A stretch of DNA of 64,000 bases, taken from assembly GCF_000340215.1 (NCBI RefSeq), contig NW_006921541.1, positions 615,876 through 679,875 of the forward strand. The letters run 5' to 3'. Below the pieces are notes generated by a model, which saw only the letters and a program-made list of their open reading frames with translations, had not been told where the DNA came from and searched no databases. Each line of letters opens with the position of its first letter. The stretch's first letter is position 1. The stretch comes from Pseudocercospora fijiensis CIRAD86 (lineage: Eukaryota; Ascomycota; Dothideomycetes; Mycosphaerellales; Mycosphaerellaceae). Shown here piece by piece: positions 1-10,129 of the stretch. Made by a program: the position numbers and the translations under genes.

Positions 1-1
1 C

Positions 2-829
2 ACCCGTCTACTTCATCTGCTCAACGAGCTGGAAACAACCCACGAACATGAGGAGCTCTGCGAGCTTGCGTATTCCATCCGCAAATTTGACGACTACGAC
101 AGACTCAACGAGCTAGTGAAGACCAGCAGCGACAGCGATCAAAGCTCATTCGAAGAACTCAGACATTACATCGGACGACTTGGCTCGTTCCTAAAAGCCT
201 CGCGCTTCCTTGCAAAGAACGCTTCCAAGTTCTCAGAAGCATTGGAAAATTTCCAGGTCTGTCTGGTACCTTTGCAACGCACCGACACCAGCGCTGTCGC
301 AGTCGAGCTTGATCTCCAGACACTGATCAAAGAGGTTTGTCTATGGCTCGAAGATGTCCAAGCGCAGCATCGCCTCCTCACAAAGCTGCAGAGTGCGAAG
401 AAACTTCACCAGACAGTCACGGAACTCGTCGAGAAATCTCAAAAACTAGAAATTCACGCCGAGATTCGAATGCTTCAACATTTTCATGCCCAGGATCGAT
501 CCTTTCAATACGATGATCGGTACATCGCCGCCAGCAAGCCGTCTTGTTATTGCTGCAGTATGTACATCGACATGCATTCGGGAGCCTTCGAGAAGCGACC
601 CTGTCATGGGAATTCTTGGATTAAATGGTCGTTGCCTGTGGATGAAGATGGTGGCTACTGTGAGGAGTCGTTGGAGATTGCGAGATCCATGGTGGAACAG
701 ATGAGTGATGAGATCAGATTGCGTGTTGAGCAGGGAGTCTTGGGGCGTAAGCATCATCATGATTCGAGTACGGGGACGACTTATGTTCGTTGGCGTGGGA
801 CTGCTACTGCTGTGGATCATATGGATTGA
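2..829 (+). CDS. Nucleic-acid/nucleotide deaminase-like protein, OTT_1508 type (5' partial)
   Basis: The reading frame is open from base 2 to a TGA at 827-829, so the 5' end lies outside the window; 275 residues are visible. The first 150 are helical and charged and not recognised. Then comes a zinc-dependent deaminase signature: His-Ala-Glu (codons 455-463, residues about 152-154) followed some 30 residues later by Pro-Ser-Cys-Tyr-Cys-Cys, whose first and last Cys (545 and 554) form the CxxC pair. His plus two Cys bind zinc and Glu is the proton shuttle in this superfamily. The continuation with Gly-x-x-x-Lys-Arg-Pro-Cys-His-Gly and Trp resembles the OTT_1508-like deaminases that are expanded in filamentous fungi, whose substrate is unknown. 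The fold-level call is fairly secure; the subfamily is from memory of the motif spacing. It could instead be a free-nucleotide deaminase relative. Confidence 0.6.
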   Translation, partial: TRLLHLLNELETTHEHEELCELAYSIRKFDDYDRLNELVKTSSDSDQSSFEELRHYIGRLGSFLKASRFLAKNASKFSEALENFQVCLVPLQRTDTSAVAVELDLQTLIKEVCLWLEDVQAQHRLLTKLQSAKKLHQTVTELVEKSQKLEIHAEIRMLQHFHAQDRSFQYDDRYIAASKPSCYCCSMYIDMHSGAFEKRPCHGNSWIKWSLPVDEDGGYCEESLEIARSMVEQMSDEIRLRVEQGVLGRKHHHDSSTGTTYVRWRGTATAVDHMD

Positions 830-1280
830 GATCTGACAATGACTTATTACCTCGCTGAATATGAGTGGTGGGGATGTGCGGTCGATTGACTTCTTATCTT
901 CGAGGCAGCAGCTCGAGCACACCGACTCTGGATCGAGTTAATCGTTCAGGTTGACGACTCCTTCAGAGTATCACCTGCATACAGGAAGCCGCTCTACGGA
1001 AGAATCCTTCAACTTTCCTTTGCCTGGCAAATTTGGTGCACGTCTTTGCTGTAGAGAGAAGCACAGATTGCAAAGCGGTTCCGGACCGGCTTCCTGTGAC
1101 ATTTTCAAGATACTTTAGAGTCTTGCCGTACGGCGAAATGGCGCAGAGGCTGTCGTACAACCCTATTCTTGGTTCTCCTTGCCGATGTTCGATCCTCGGG
1201 GTCTGTAGTACCCTCACAGGCCTCAGTGAGTCTACAATCCATACCAAGTGCAAAGACACAGAAACAACCCATCAACCAAA
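830..1280. other. Intergenic gap, BTB-gene promoter side
   Basis: No coding signal was recognised. It must hold the 3' end of the deaminase-like gene and the promoter of the BTB gene. Confidence 0.6.
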
Positions 1281-2303
1281 ATGCCAATACCATACAGAGG
1301 GTAAGCTTCAACCATTGACAACTCTCGGCTGGGGTACTAAGCGTCTTAGAATCATCCAGTCCAGGACAATGAAGTTCGTCGTGGGCCCAGGCAAAGCAAT
1401 ATTCCACGTCCACCAAAGCCTCCTGAACCATCATAGACCATTGTTCCGGGAGGAAAGAGAGACGATATGAATGTCGTCAGGATATCGAATGTATATGCCG
1501 ACACGTTTTCTGGCCTCGTTGAGTTCCTGTATACGGGAGACTATGCCACAGCAGAGCCTCGCATCGATGTGGGAAACGTTTCAGACGATGAAGCCGTGGT
1601 TTCGGTTAAGAATGAGACTCCCCCATCTTCGCACGGCGATGAGTGCGAAGAGCTGGATGAGGCAACGGAAACAGAGGACTCGGTCCCAGAACCCGCCTGG
1701 TCTTGGGACGCCACAGAAAAGAAGAGCAAGAAGAAGGAAAGGAAGTCTCGTCGGAATGCTGAGTGGATGAAAGACAAGCCCATTCCCGACCCCCAACCAG
1801 TCCCGCCACCGGCAAGATTCTCTCCTTTCAAACCTTCCAAGACAAAACCAGATCCGTGGCAAGAATTCCTCCAAATGCCTTGCGGCAAACCACCAGTCCC
1901 AGAAAACCCCCAGATCACGCCGGAACACGCCAGAACTTCCCCTCACCTGGACTACTCCCCTGTATTCCTATGTCACGCTCAACTTTATACGCTAGCTGAG
2001 CGTTACGACCTCGAAGGCTTGCGGAAGCTGTCGCTTTACAAGCTTCATCACACCCTGGAAAAATTTGAGCTACTCCCGCAACGGGTTTCGGATGTTACTG
2101 CGTTGATGGGGTATGCGTATGGTGATGAAGAGGAGGGAGGGCGGAATATGACGGAGTTGAAGAAGTTAGTGATTTGCTATATCAGTTGCAAGATTGATGG
2201 ATGTAAGAAGATCAGGGAGGATGAGATTTTTAAGAGCGTGATGGGAGGAAGGAATGGTGCGTCTTCGGACCTTCTGGAGCAGATAATGAAGAGGTGGGAG
2301 TGA
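1281..2303 (+). CDS. BTB/POZ-domain protein with apparent -1 frameshift in the domain
   Basis: Exon 1 is 1281-1300; an intron at 1301-1349 has a GTAAGC donor, a TACTAAG branch point and a TTAG acceptor. Exon 2 then encodes a BTB start (phase Val-Val-Gly-Pro-Gly, then Phe-His-Val-His-Gln-Ser-Leu-Leu, residues about 17-32). That frame stops at 1468-1470. The rest of the BTB fold (Ala-Asp-Thr-Phe-Ser-Gly-Leu-Val-Glu-Phe-Leu-Tyr-Thr-Gly) and a C-terminal region continue in the next frame to 2303. The switch lies near the CGGGAGG run at 1447-1453 and no splice sites can explain it, so either one G is missing from the assembly or the gene is broken. The middle of the protein is acidic, then Lys-rich, then Pro-rich, as in fungal BTB proteins of unknown function. 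The second half alone (from ATG 1467) could be annotated as a shorter protein. Confidence 0.6.
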
Positions 2304-2496
2304 TTTGGTGATGGCAATCATCATTTCTGCCCCAGGGTTTGGGTTGTGTTTGTGCTTAATTCTATCTCATCCCACCACTCAATGAACGCGCGAGCCGATC
2401 CTCCAAAGGCCTACTATCAGTCTCCAAACGAGCGTCCACATTCAATCTCCAGCGCTCACTCCAGTGCCAGCCGGTCCTTTTCTGCAAAATTGACCT

Positions 2497-2723
2497 TCAA
2501 TTCTTCTTGGCACCCGAGTTGCTGTTTCCACCGGAGTTGTTGGAAGCAGCATTCGCACCTCTGTCAGCTGCGGACTGAGCTCGAGCTGCGAAACCTGGAT
2601 CGTTGCCGGACTTGGCCTGATGCCAGCGTCAGAAAGAGAGTGGGATTTTTCCGCAGCTCAGCGTACCTCGGAGGATTGGATGCGAGAAGCATCGTCCTTT
2701 GTCATTTGATCGTTCTGAGGCAT
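2497..2723 (-). CDS. Small SMP-domain (seed-maturation/LEA-like) protein, 58 aa
   Basis: A two-exon gene read on the minus strand: exon 1 is 2667-2723 (19 codons), the intron is 2617-2666 (GTACGC donor, CAG acceptor) and exon 2 is 2497-2616 ending in TGA. The protein begins Met-Pro-Gln-Asn-Asp-Gln and matches the SMP pattern: Met-Thr-Lys-Asp-Asp-Ala-Ser-Arg-Ile-Gln-Ser (residues 7-17) and Phe-Ala-Ala-Arg-Ala-Gln-Ser-Ala-Ala-Asp (residues 28-37). A Ser/Asn/Gly-rich tail ends in Lys-Lys-Asn. SMP domains occur in plant LEA proteins and in short fungal proteins; in fungi the role is not established, and stress or spore desiccation is only a guess. The splice junction falls inside the motif and keeps it in frame, which strongly supports the model. 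It converges on the BTB gene (stop codons 194 bp apart). Confidence 0.78.
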
Positions 2724-3708
2724 CTTGTTGCGGTTGGATGGTTGTGATGCTTGCTTGTCTTCTGAGAATCTTGTGTTGCTGTGATGTTCGGGGATGCTGA
2801 GTGGAGTGAGTCTTGATCGAGTTTAAATATTTGAATAACTGGACCAGAAGCCGTGATCCGAGCGAAGCCGGAAAACAGTAGGCGAGCGGCGGACAACAAT
2901 CAGTCTTGGCAGGTGGATGTTGTCGTATAGGCAGGCGGCCTTCTGCGCAGTAGAAGGCGTAGTATAGCATGCCGTGCCCGGGGTTCAATCCAAACAACCG
3001 CTACTATAAAGCTATTGCGGCCCTCTTATTAGTAGAAATTAAAATGTCCCCTCTACGTAACTATAACCTTAGGCCTTTACCGTAGCGATCCCTTTAAGTT
3101 ACTAATAGTACGATATACGCGCCGACTATATACTATGCCTACTACTAGCGCCCAGATAGCACAAACGGAGGACGATCATGGCGCTTTTCATACTCAATGA
3201 AGCTGTCGTTTCGCTGATAAGAAGTGAACGTGATCAGAACTGCTTTGTGCTTGCTGTTAGGTCATACTTACTTTCCTGCGCAGCGCAAAATCGCTTGCTG
3301 GATGTCACATATGCTACTCTCTCCGCAGGCATTGAGCGCAGAGGACGACATGCTGGCGTATATCTGGCACGTTGTTGTTGCATCAAACAAATCAATTCCT
3401 CCTGACGAGAAGATGAAGATAGTTCCCGGTGCTGGTCTAATTCATTAATTCCGGGAGGGATTTCGGAAGAGAGCTGAGAGCGCTCGCAAAGAATGTTTGG
3501 GCGAAATGGACAGCTTTGGGACCCATGCTTCTCCACGACTCTCGCATTTGTCTCTCGCAAGTCAGCACCAGCCTCTGCCAACCATAACGCCTTGCTGAAC
3601 GCCACTAAAACTTCGGGTATCTTCTCGTCATTGTCTCTGATTTGACTGCTTCTTCGCAGCAGCCCATGCTACAACTCCTGCTTCCAACTGTCGATGTCTG
3701 ACTAATGC
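2724..3708. other. Gap with a TA-rich relic; otherwise nothing recognised
   Basis: This holds the promoter of the small SMP gene and the 3' side of the zinc-finger gene. A perfect 7-bp stem hairpin (GCCTTCT / AGAAGGC) lies at 2938-2958. A TA-rich block at about 2995-3165 is listed separately. An open frame on the minus strand at 3234-3605 has no recognisable motif and is not called. Confidence 0.5.
2995..3165. repeat. Short TA-rich block, probable RIP-mutated repeat relic
   Basis: The base composition changes abruptly to strings of TA, CTA and TAG with few CA or TG dinucleotides, the same texture as the degraded transposon at 7940-11706. No terminal repeats or coding remnant are visible in the roughly 170 bp, so the family cannot be named. 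Confidence 0.45.
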
Positions 3709-4001
3709 TCATTTGAACTCGTTCGGCCAACACTTCTCCTTCGGCCAAGCGTCTGAGTGGGTGTCTGCATGTTGCTCGAGGATCTTGAGGTTGGTGTTGT
3801 CCTAGGATTCGATCGTATCAGGACAGTATCTCACGATAAGCGTTCATATACACGTACAAGCTCTTTGCGGCAGAAGGCGCAGATCGACTTCGGCTTGGCC
3901 GCTTTGACTGGCGTGCCGTTCGCGTGCACTGCAGCACGAGTACCGGCTGCATCTGCCTTCTTCTGCTCCTTTCTCACTCGATCCTTCTTCGTGATAGGCA
4001 T
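3709..4001 (-). CDS. Small zf-met2 / At2g23090-like zinc-finger protein, 78 aa
   Basis: Two exons on the minus strand: exon 1 is 3858-4001 (48 codons), the intron is 3802-3857 (GTACGTG donor, CCTAG acceptor) and exon 2 is 3709-3801 ending in TGA. Exon 1 starts Met-Pro-Ile-Thr-Lys-Lys-Asp-Arg and is Lys/Arg-rich up to Lys-Pro-Lys-Ser-Ile-Cys-Ala-Phe-Cys. Exon 2 supplies Leu-Glu-Gln-His-Ala-Asp-Thr-His, completing one C2H2 finger (CxxC, 15 residues, HxxxH), and the protein ends Lys-Cys-Trp-Pro-Asn-Glu-Phe-Lys. A basic 4F5-like start followed by one finger and a Trp-Pro tail is the layout of a conserved small eukaryotic family of unknown function. The finger is split by the intron and is only complete after splicing, which supports the model. 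Confidence 0.8.
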
Positions 4002-5007
4002 TTTGTCGTCTGGTGCTGGACGATCTCTGGTTGGAAATAATGTGTCGAATGTGAACTGTATTTGGAAGACGTGTAGCGCGGAAACTCTGCTGGCGCGTCT
4101 TAGCGAAGCACGTGATTCTTGGCGTCTAAGTTTCCTCCTTGCCTCTATTAGTGCTAATGACTAGAAAATTGATTGGCGAAACAGTTGTTAATATATGTCT
4201 CTGCGCCAAATTGATGAGAGGCAATGGTAGAATCAAGACGGCAGCTGTAGTAGGCACAAAAGGAAGGGCTCTTTGTATACCGATCGAGCTCTATAGCCGG
4301 CTGATGGGTCAGCAGAGGCCAGGGCCAAATGTCCATGCGAGAAACGACAGTCGACGCTGAGATCATGACCAAGCGAGCAAATAGAACATCAGGGCTCGGG
4401 AGTCCCTTCTCTTACCAACGAATGTCCGAGCCAGGCAGAGTTGTTTGCAAAGTGCCACATGCTGGACATGCTTGACGGGAAACTTCTTTCTTTTTTCCAA
4501 TCAAGGTGAATGCCCATACGAACGTATCCTCCACCGAATCCAGGCCCTAAAAATTGATACAAGCTACAGTAAGTAGTATGTGAAAGAAGTTATGTATCCC
4601 GTGTGCGTCCGGGGCCATGCTTCCCATGATACAATGGTATGGTACTTATAATCTCTCGATTGATTCGTCGGGTATCAACAGGCACAATGATCAGAAAACA
4701 AAACGCAGTCGCCAGATCGCTAATGTGGCAATGCTCTCTGCTGAAAATGAGATGCTCTTCCGAAAGTCCCCACTTCCCAACATGCAGCTGTCTGAGCTGT
4801 TGACGCCGTGTGGGCGTTGTTATGGTGGTGGCGCTACTCGATTACTCGTGTGAGGTGATGTCTCGTGTCCGAAGCCCGTTTCCCTTTACCCCCCTTCCAT
4901 GTGAAATTCAGGTCACTTCTATGCTTTCTTTCGTCCTCGTGTCGGGATCTGATGTCGTCAACAAATCAAGGAAAATCCGCCGCTGCAAATGGTGACTGGC
5001 AGGCTGA
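4002..5007. other. Intergenic gap, no gene seen
   Basis: This is the promoter of the zinc-finger gene and the 3' flank of the WSC gene, both on the minus strand. The short open frames here (for example 4617-4853 plus) show no motif or splice-supported continuation. Confidence 0.5.
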
Positions 5008-5979
5008 CTAGCTGTTGTCAGGGTTGGCGACCTGGGGAAGCGTTAGTGTCCAAGTACAACAGAAGACAGTATGCATGGGCTTACCCTCAGTATTCGCCTG
5101 GAGTAGTCCTGGTTGTCTGCCAGACTTCCGACACTGTTTCTTCGGCCGGCTTCGGGGTCTAATCGCTGGTCGCTCATGCCACTGTAAGCTGTGCCAGGAG
5201 GCTTTCGCTCGCCGCCGTGCCGCATGAAGTCGTTGGCTTGGTTCTTTCGAGCGTATTCTTCTTCGGCTTCTCGGGCATTCTTTCTCTTTCTCCAGAATAT
5301 GAGAGCGCCAATGATGCCGGCCACTGCCACCACGCCTACGACCACACCAACGGCAATACCAGTAGTGTTGGTGCCCCCACCGCCAGAGGAATCTGCCGAG
5401 GAGCTTGATGTTGCCGAAGGGGCGATGGTGACGACAACAGTTTGGCCAGGTGCGATGCTTGTTGATACACTCGCGACGGGCGAGGTTGTTGAACTTGTCT
5501 TTGATGAAGAGCCCGAAGATGAACTTGATCCACTTTCTGTGCCGGCAGTACCAGTTCCAGTTGTATACACGGACCAAAATCCGTCTCCACCACCTGTTCA
5601 CATGTCAGTCGGCCGTTGCAAGACATCATTTCCGGCATTGCTTACACTCGACTTTGTCCCAGCCGGGACAAGGGGTGTTGCATTTCGAGTCATCCACCTT
5701 GTCACTATCCGAGGGCATGTTGTCTCCACACCAGCAGTCTTTATCCGTTAAGCCCATTACGGCTTGGTTTTTGCCCGAACATTGATCGCCACAGTATCCA
5801 TTTGATTGGTACATGTAAGAGCCTGCCTTGGTCATGTCGCCTGATGAGGAGTAACATCCCTTGTAGGACTGTGCGCGCTTCTGCAAAGGAGGGCCTTTCT
5901 GCATTATCGGGTCTGATGCGAGTGCCATGGCGGCAAATAGTGATAGAAGCGTGAGTGTGCGTGTGGTTGGTGAGGGCAT
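5008..5979 (-). CDS. WSC-domain cell-surface sensor / membrane protein
   Basis: Three exons: 5646-5979, 5085-5593 and 5008-5031 (288 aa; both introns GTAAGC, acceptors ACAG and CCAG). In order: a signal peptide (Leu-rich, residues 1-22); a Cys-rich WSC domain (about residues 38-115) beginning Tyr-Lys-Gly-Cys-Tyr-Ser and including Asn-Gly-Tyr-Cys-Gly-Asp-Gln-Cys and Cys-Trp-Cys-Gly-Asp-Asn; a Ser/Thr-rich stalk likely to be O-mannosylated; one transmembrane helix (Gly/Val/Ala/Ile-rich); Arg-Lys-Arg-Lys; and a short cytoplasmic tail ending Arg-Val-Ala-Asn-Pro-Asp-Asn-Ser. This is the architecture of Wsc1-3 stress sensors, which feed Rho1 and the cell-wall-integrity MAP kinase pathway. Splicing restores the last WSC cysteine and the conserved tail. 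An in-frame ATG at 6021 would add 14 residues in front of the signal peptide, so the start at 5979 is preferred. Confidence 0.87.
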
Positions 5980-7939
5980 GGTGGGTGTATTAAGCGGCGT
6001 CAGTTTCGAGAATGCCTGCATTCAAGAACGGGATTAGTATGTACAACTCTGATTGATTCGCGCAAGGCGATGATGCGGTCTGCAATTGAAGCAGCACGCG
6101 TCCTCTTGGAAGGTAGTGTTGCAGTGAAGGGGTAATTGGTGGTGTGTGGCAAGCAAAGGCTCATGTGACTCGTAATTTATCTTACCTTTGTTTGCGGCTG
6201 CCAGCAGCGCAAGCGTGACCGGCTTCCGCGGAGAGAAGAAAGCAGCGGCAGTGAATGGGGCCGGGGTGGGGCGGCAGGCTATCAATGCTGTCTCTCCTTG
6301 GTGAAGTGATGTTCGCAGGAGTCAACACTCCTTCAGGTCGTGCTCATGTGGCAGCAGGCCGTGTACGGGTGAGGAGCGGACGGTGGATGGTTTCGGCCAG
6401 GCTATGTCGCTGGATTTGGGAAGGGTGGGCGGTGGTGGCAGTCGCAGTCGCCGTCGCCAATTGTCTGCAGAGGCGCAGGTTGGAAGGTGTCCGGGTGACT
6501 TTGGGGTCGCGAAGCCGGGAGAGTGGAATGCTGCAGACTCGCGTTTCAGGGCTTATACTCTGAGCAAAGCCGTCGGTAGGCCGGCCGCTCAATTCTCGCG
6601 TTGGTGTTACACACGACAGACAGCTCGGTCGGCGAAAAGAGTGTCTGCAAGCGTGAGAGGGCGATGGTCGGCGAAGGCAAACTACGGGCGCGGCGCTCAA
6701 TGCGGTCGTAGGGTAGTGCGGTAGTGCAGTAAGGACCGGACAGGACAGGGCAGCGTGCGCGTGGACGACTTCGAAGCGGGCGCGGCGCTGGGTGGTGGTT
6801 TTGCTGGAGTAACGACAGTGAGGTGCAGTCTGAGGCAGAGTTGGCAGAGAAGCAAAAGGGGAGACGGCAGGCTCTCTCTCACTCTGCTCACGGCTGCAGG
6901 CGGGCACCCAACCGAAACTAATCCCACAGGATTTCGTGCCTGATCTACTGCAGCCAAGCCGATGCGGATTCGCGTCGGCGGCCAGGGACGATGGCCTCTG
7001 ATTGGCCATGGACGACCGGCAGACCCAGTCGACGGCCAGGCTTGGCATGGTCTGAATATCGCACGAGACGCTGCAGCTGCCCTTGAAACGCGCTGTCAGT
7101 CACCCTTTCCTCCGTTGCACCTGCCGCCCGATGCTACTGCTACGTTGTCGCAGGCCAGCTTCACGCACACAGAGCCGGCAGCTGTCACTCGCTTCTTCTG
7201 CTCTTCGGCAGTGCTGTACAGAAAGAAAACAGGCGCAACGTCACGGATGCGCGCGGCCTTGTCAAGACGGCCATGCGTGTTGAGATTGCGTTGTCATCGT
7301 GCTCAGAACGGAAAGCCTCTCAGCGATTCCCTGGCCAAGGGCTTATCTTGACTGCCAAAATAGCACTCCGTCTCATCCACAGCAATGCAGCATATCCATT
7401 ATTACAATGTGGCTGCTACGAGTCGACGGTTCATGTATATTGATGATGGAGGCTGTGTCGTTTTTCCATTCGCTGCCACGCACGGCAACTCGGAGTACCA
7501 CAGTCAGCAGTGCGTTGTCAGGAAATGATTCTCCCGAGGCCCAGGCGAACTCGACATTGGCACTGCGTATGCTAAGAACGACGACGTCTCTTTGCCCTGC
7601 TGCTCGAGCAGAGTATTCGCAATGGATGAACGGAAGAGGGCAATTTCAGACGTCAATCATTCACTAACGGCCAGTATTGATACATATCAATCTCCTCGAG
7701 AGTTGTCGTGTGAAGGAATCATCAATCATTATCAAATGCCTCTCACAACCACTACTTCTGGCAATTTGACAAAAGACGTGAAAGACTTCGGAGAATCACG
7801 ATTCAAAAGCCGGGCTTGCGAGAAGAAGTGCTTATCATGGCGATGAGCGAAGAGGCGGAACAAATAGCACAATTGATTCCACCGCGTATCGCCCACGGAG
7901 TCATGCAGCCAATCAACCGCAATCACGTCAAAGTACTCA
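5980..7939. other. Long gap upstream of the WSC gene
   Basis: About 2 kb with no recognisable gene. It is GC-rich up to about 7.3 kb; a 234-codon open frame at 6344-7048 minus is Ser/Pro/Arg-rich with no family motif and fits the chance openness of GC-rich DNA. It may hold a long promoter or 5' UTR. The transposon begins at the right edge. Confidence 0.5.
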
Positions 7940-8159
7940 GGCCCCGGATACCTCGTGTTGAATTATGGATAAGTCTTTAATTATCAATAAGATAGTAAAT
8001 ATCGTGTTGTCGTCTTATAATAGCGTGTCTTATGCCAATTATAAGTATCTAAGCCTAATTATCCATTTCCGCGCTCTTAGCATTATTCCGTAACCTTAGC
8101 TCTACCTTTGTATATACTGCTTCTTGCTCTTACTATTATTGTAGACCGCCTTAATGCTA

Positions 8160-9290
8160 CTAAAGACACTACTGCCGGCTGCGCCGCTTAATCCGAAGGC
8201 CGCTACGAAGGCGCAGTCGAAGGCCGCCGTAAGGAAGTCGAAGAAGGCGGCTAATAAGAAGGAAAAGGCGTAGGATAAGGTAAAGGCAAAGCGATAGCGC
8301 TAGGCGCCTTATAACTAGACGGAAGATTAGATAGAAGAGATGCTAGAGGCGCTTATCGAGCGGATTGCGAAGTAGAATAATAATTAAGGGTTTCTAGAGT
8401 CGGATATAGCGGACGTTACAAAGGAGCTAAATGCTAAGTTTGATGTTAATATCACCTTAAAGCAGGTACGCAACAAGTTTAACGCCTTTAGGCTATTATA
8501 GAAGAAGTAGAAGGCCTACCTTAGAAGAACGAGCGGTTAGTAAGGGTAGCCGCCTCGCGCTAAGCTAGACGTTAAAGACGCCTATTTCGAGGCTTACCTA
8601 GAAGCGTTGCTATTTTGAGAGAATTTGCCGGACTTCTACGATAAGCTAGAGGTATTGTTTAGTAATTAGTTAGCGATAGGTGAAGGCGCGTTAGAAGCTA
8701 GGGACCTTACTAAACCGCTAGAGGGTGAGACTCGCGAGGAAACGGTAGTAGGTAACGATAATAAGGTTGTTATAACTAAGGAAGATTAGCCTGCGTCGGA
8801 CGAGGAAAGGAGCTATTCTAAAGGGCCGAGTTTACCGCTCGAGCGGTCGTCTAGTACCGATAGCAGTATTAGTCGAGGCAGGAAACGAGGTCCTAACCTA
8901 TAGAAACAGGCGGTTACAGCCTCTTAAAAGAAGAAGAAGGATAATAAGACGCCTAAGCTTTATTCTTACTATACTAATAAGGTGACTGCTACGCTTACAA
9001 ACCTTAAGAAGCCCTTACAAAGGGCAATGGCTTCTCTTACTGCTAGTAGGCAGTTTTCCGCTTAGCCGAAGGACACTATTATAATAGCCGCTACTCGAAG
9101 GGCTATAAACTGCGAGGGCATTCAAAAGCTGTCCTTTACAAAGCGGATAAGCATTATAGATCTAATGGAAAATAAAGGCACCGCCGGGCGTATTCTTAGG
9201 TGTCTAGACTATAATCTCGAGCTAATGCTAAAGTACCTATTAAAGAAGAGAGGCAAGGTAGACGAGGAAGAAAAGGAGGAGCCCTAGTCG
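8160..9290 (+). pseudogene. Myb/SANT-like DNA-binding protein of the Harbinger element, broken
   Basis: The frame at about 8313 reads Asn-stop-Thr-Glu-Asp-stop-Ile-Glu-Glu-Met-Leu-Glu-Ala-Leu-Ile-Glu. The stops stand where Myb/SANT-like domains have Trp. It continues through Phe-Asp-Val-Asn-Ile-Thr-Leu-Lys-Gln-Val-Arg-Asn-Lys-Phe, the typical third-helix region, and then Leu-Pro-Asp-Phe-Tyr-Asp-Lys-Leu. Upstream is a Lys-rich leader from about 8160; downstream is a long acidic/Ser-rich part ending near 9290. At least ten in-frame TAG/TAA codons make it non-coding. Ends are approximate. Such proteins normally partner the transposase in binding the element. Confidence 0.75.
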
Positions 9291-10129
9291 ACTTCGGCTC
9301 CTATAGTAGAAGTACTAATCCGACCGACTCCTAAACAAACCGTAGGGCTAATAGACTATTAAACCTACCAAATTATAAGTTAAATAGACCCTTAGAATAT
9401 ACCTCTCGATTACCCTGCCTATTAAATGTATTATAGATATAGGGAACACTTATTGCCGTCGCTCTAAGAGATAGGCTTTAGTAGTTAGAATAGGTTCAAT
9501 TGGCAGTAGAATATCGATAGGCGTTGCGCATTCTATACAATAGTGCGGGGTTGGCTATACTATAAATTTGTGTAATAGTGTTGTTAATTTTCGCATAGAG
9601 TTTTCAGACCTATTACCGTAGCTGCTATTACGAGCATTCTCGTCAATGTTTTAATCCTGAAACAAAGCTATATTTTCCTCCGAGTGCAGTAGCATGTGAA
9701 GCTAAGCGCTAAGCTTAGCAAAACTTGTAAATTTACACTTTATTACAAGTTTCCTTAATAGCCCTATAACCGATTTTCCTCGTTGTTTTTTTATATAAAG
9801 CATATGCTAATTAACTCTTAACTAATAGGAACTTAGAAGAAAAATGGTAGTGTTTCTATAGGGAAAATGGCGATACAGCAATAGGTGTCGGATTTTAACG
9901 CTAAGCTCGGAGCTTCCCGCTTTCTTAGTTAAGAGAACGTAGAATAGCGTCGACAGTGATAATAGCGTCTATAAGATCTAACTGAGGTTCTAGAAAGCAT
10001 CGGAAACAGCGAAATAAGGTAAGGAATAGCGCTAAGACCTGCTCGTACGGAACTGCGCTACGATTTCGTATACGCTCCGCTCTACTAATAACTTTACTTC
10101 CTACTCCTACTAATATTATTAATCATCTT

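Noticed and set aside
2978..2990. B-box-like GGGTTCAATCC
   Set aside because: The T-stem does not pair and no upstream tRNA body is found on either strand.
3234..3605. 123-codon frame on the minus strand
   Set aside because: No recognisable motif; overlapping open frames on the other strand are equally long.
6344..7048. 234-codon open frame on the minus strand
   Set aside because: Ser/Pro/Arg-rich with no motif, in GC-rich DNA where both strands are open; fits chance.
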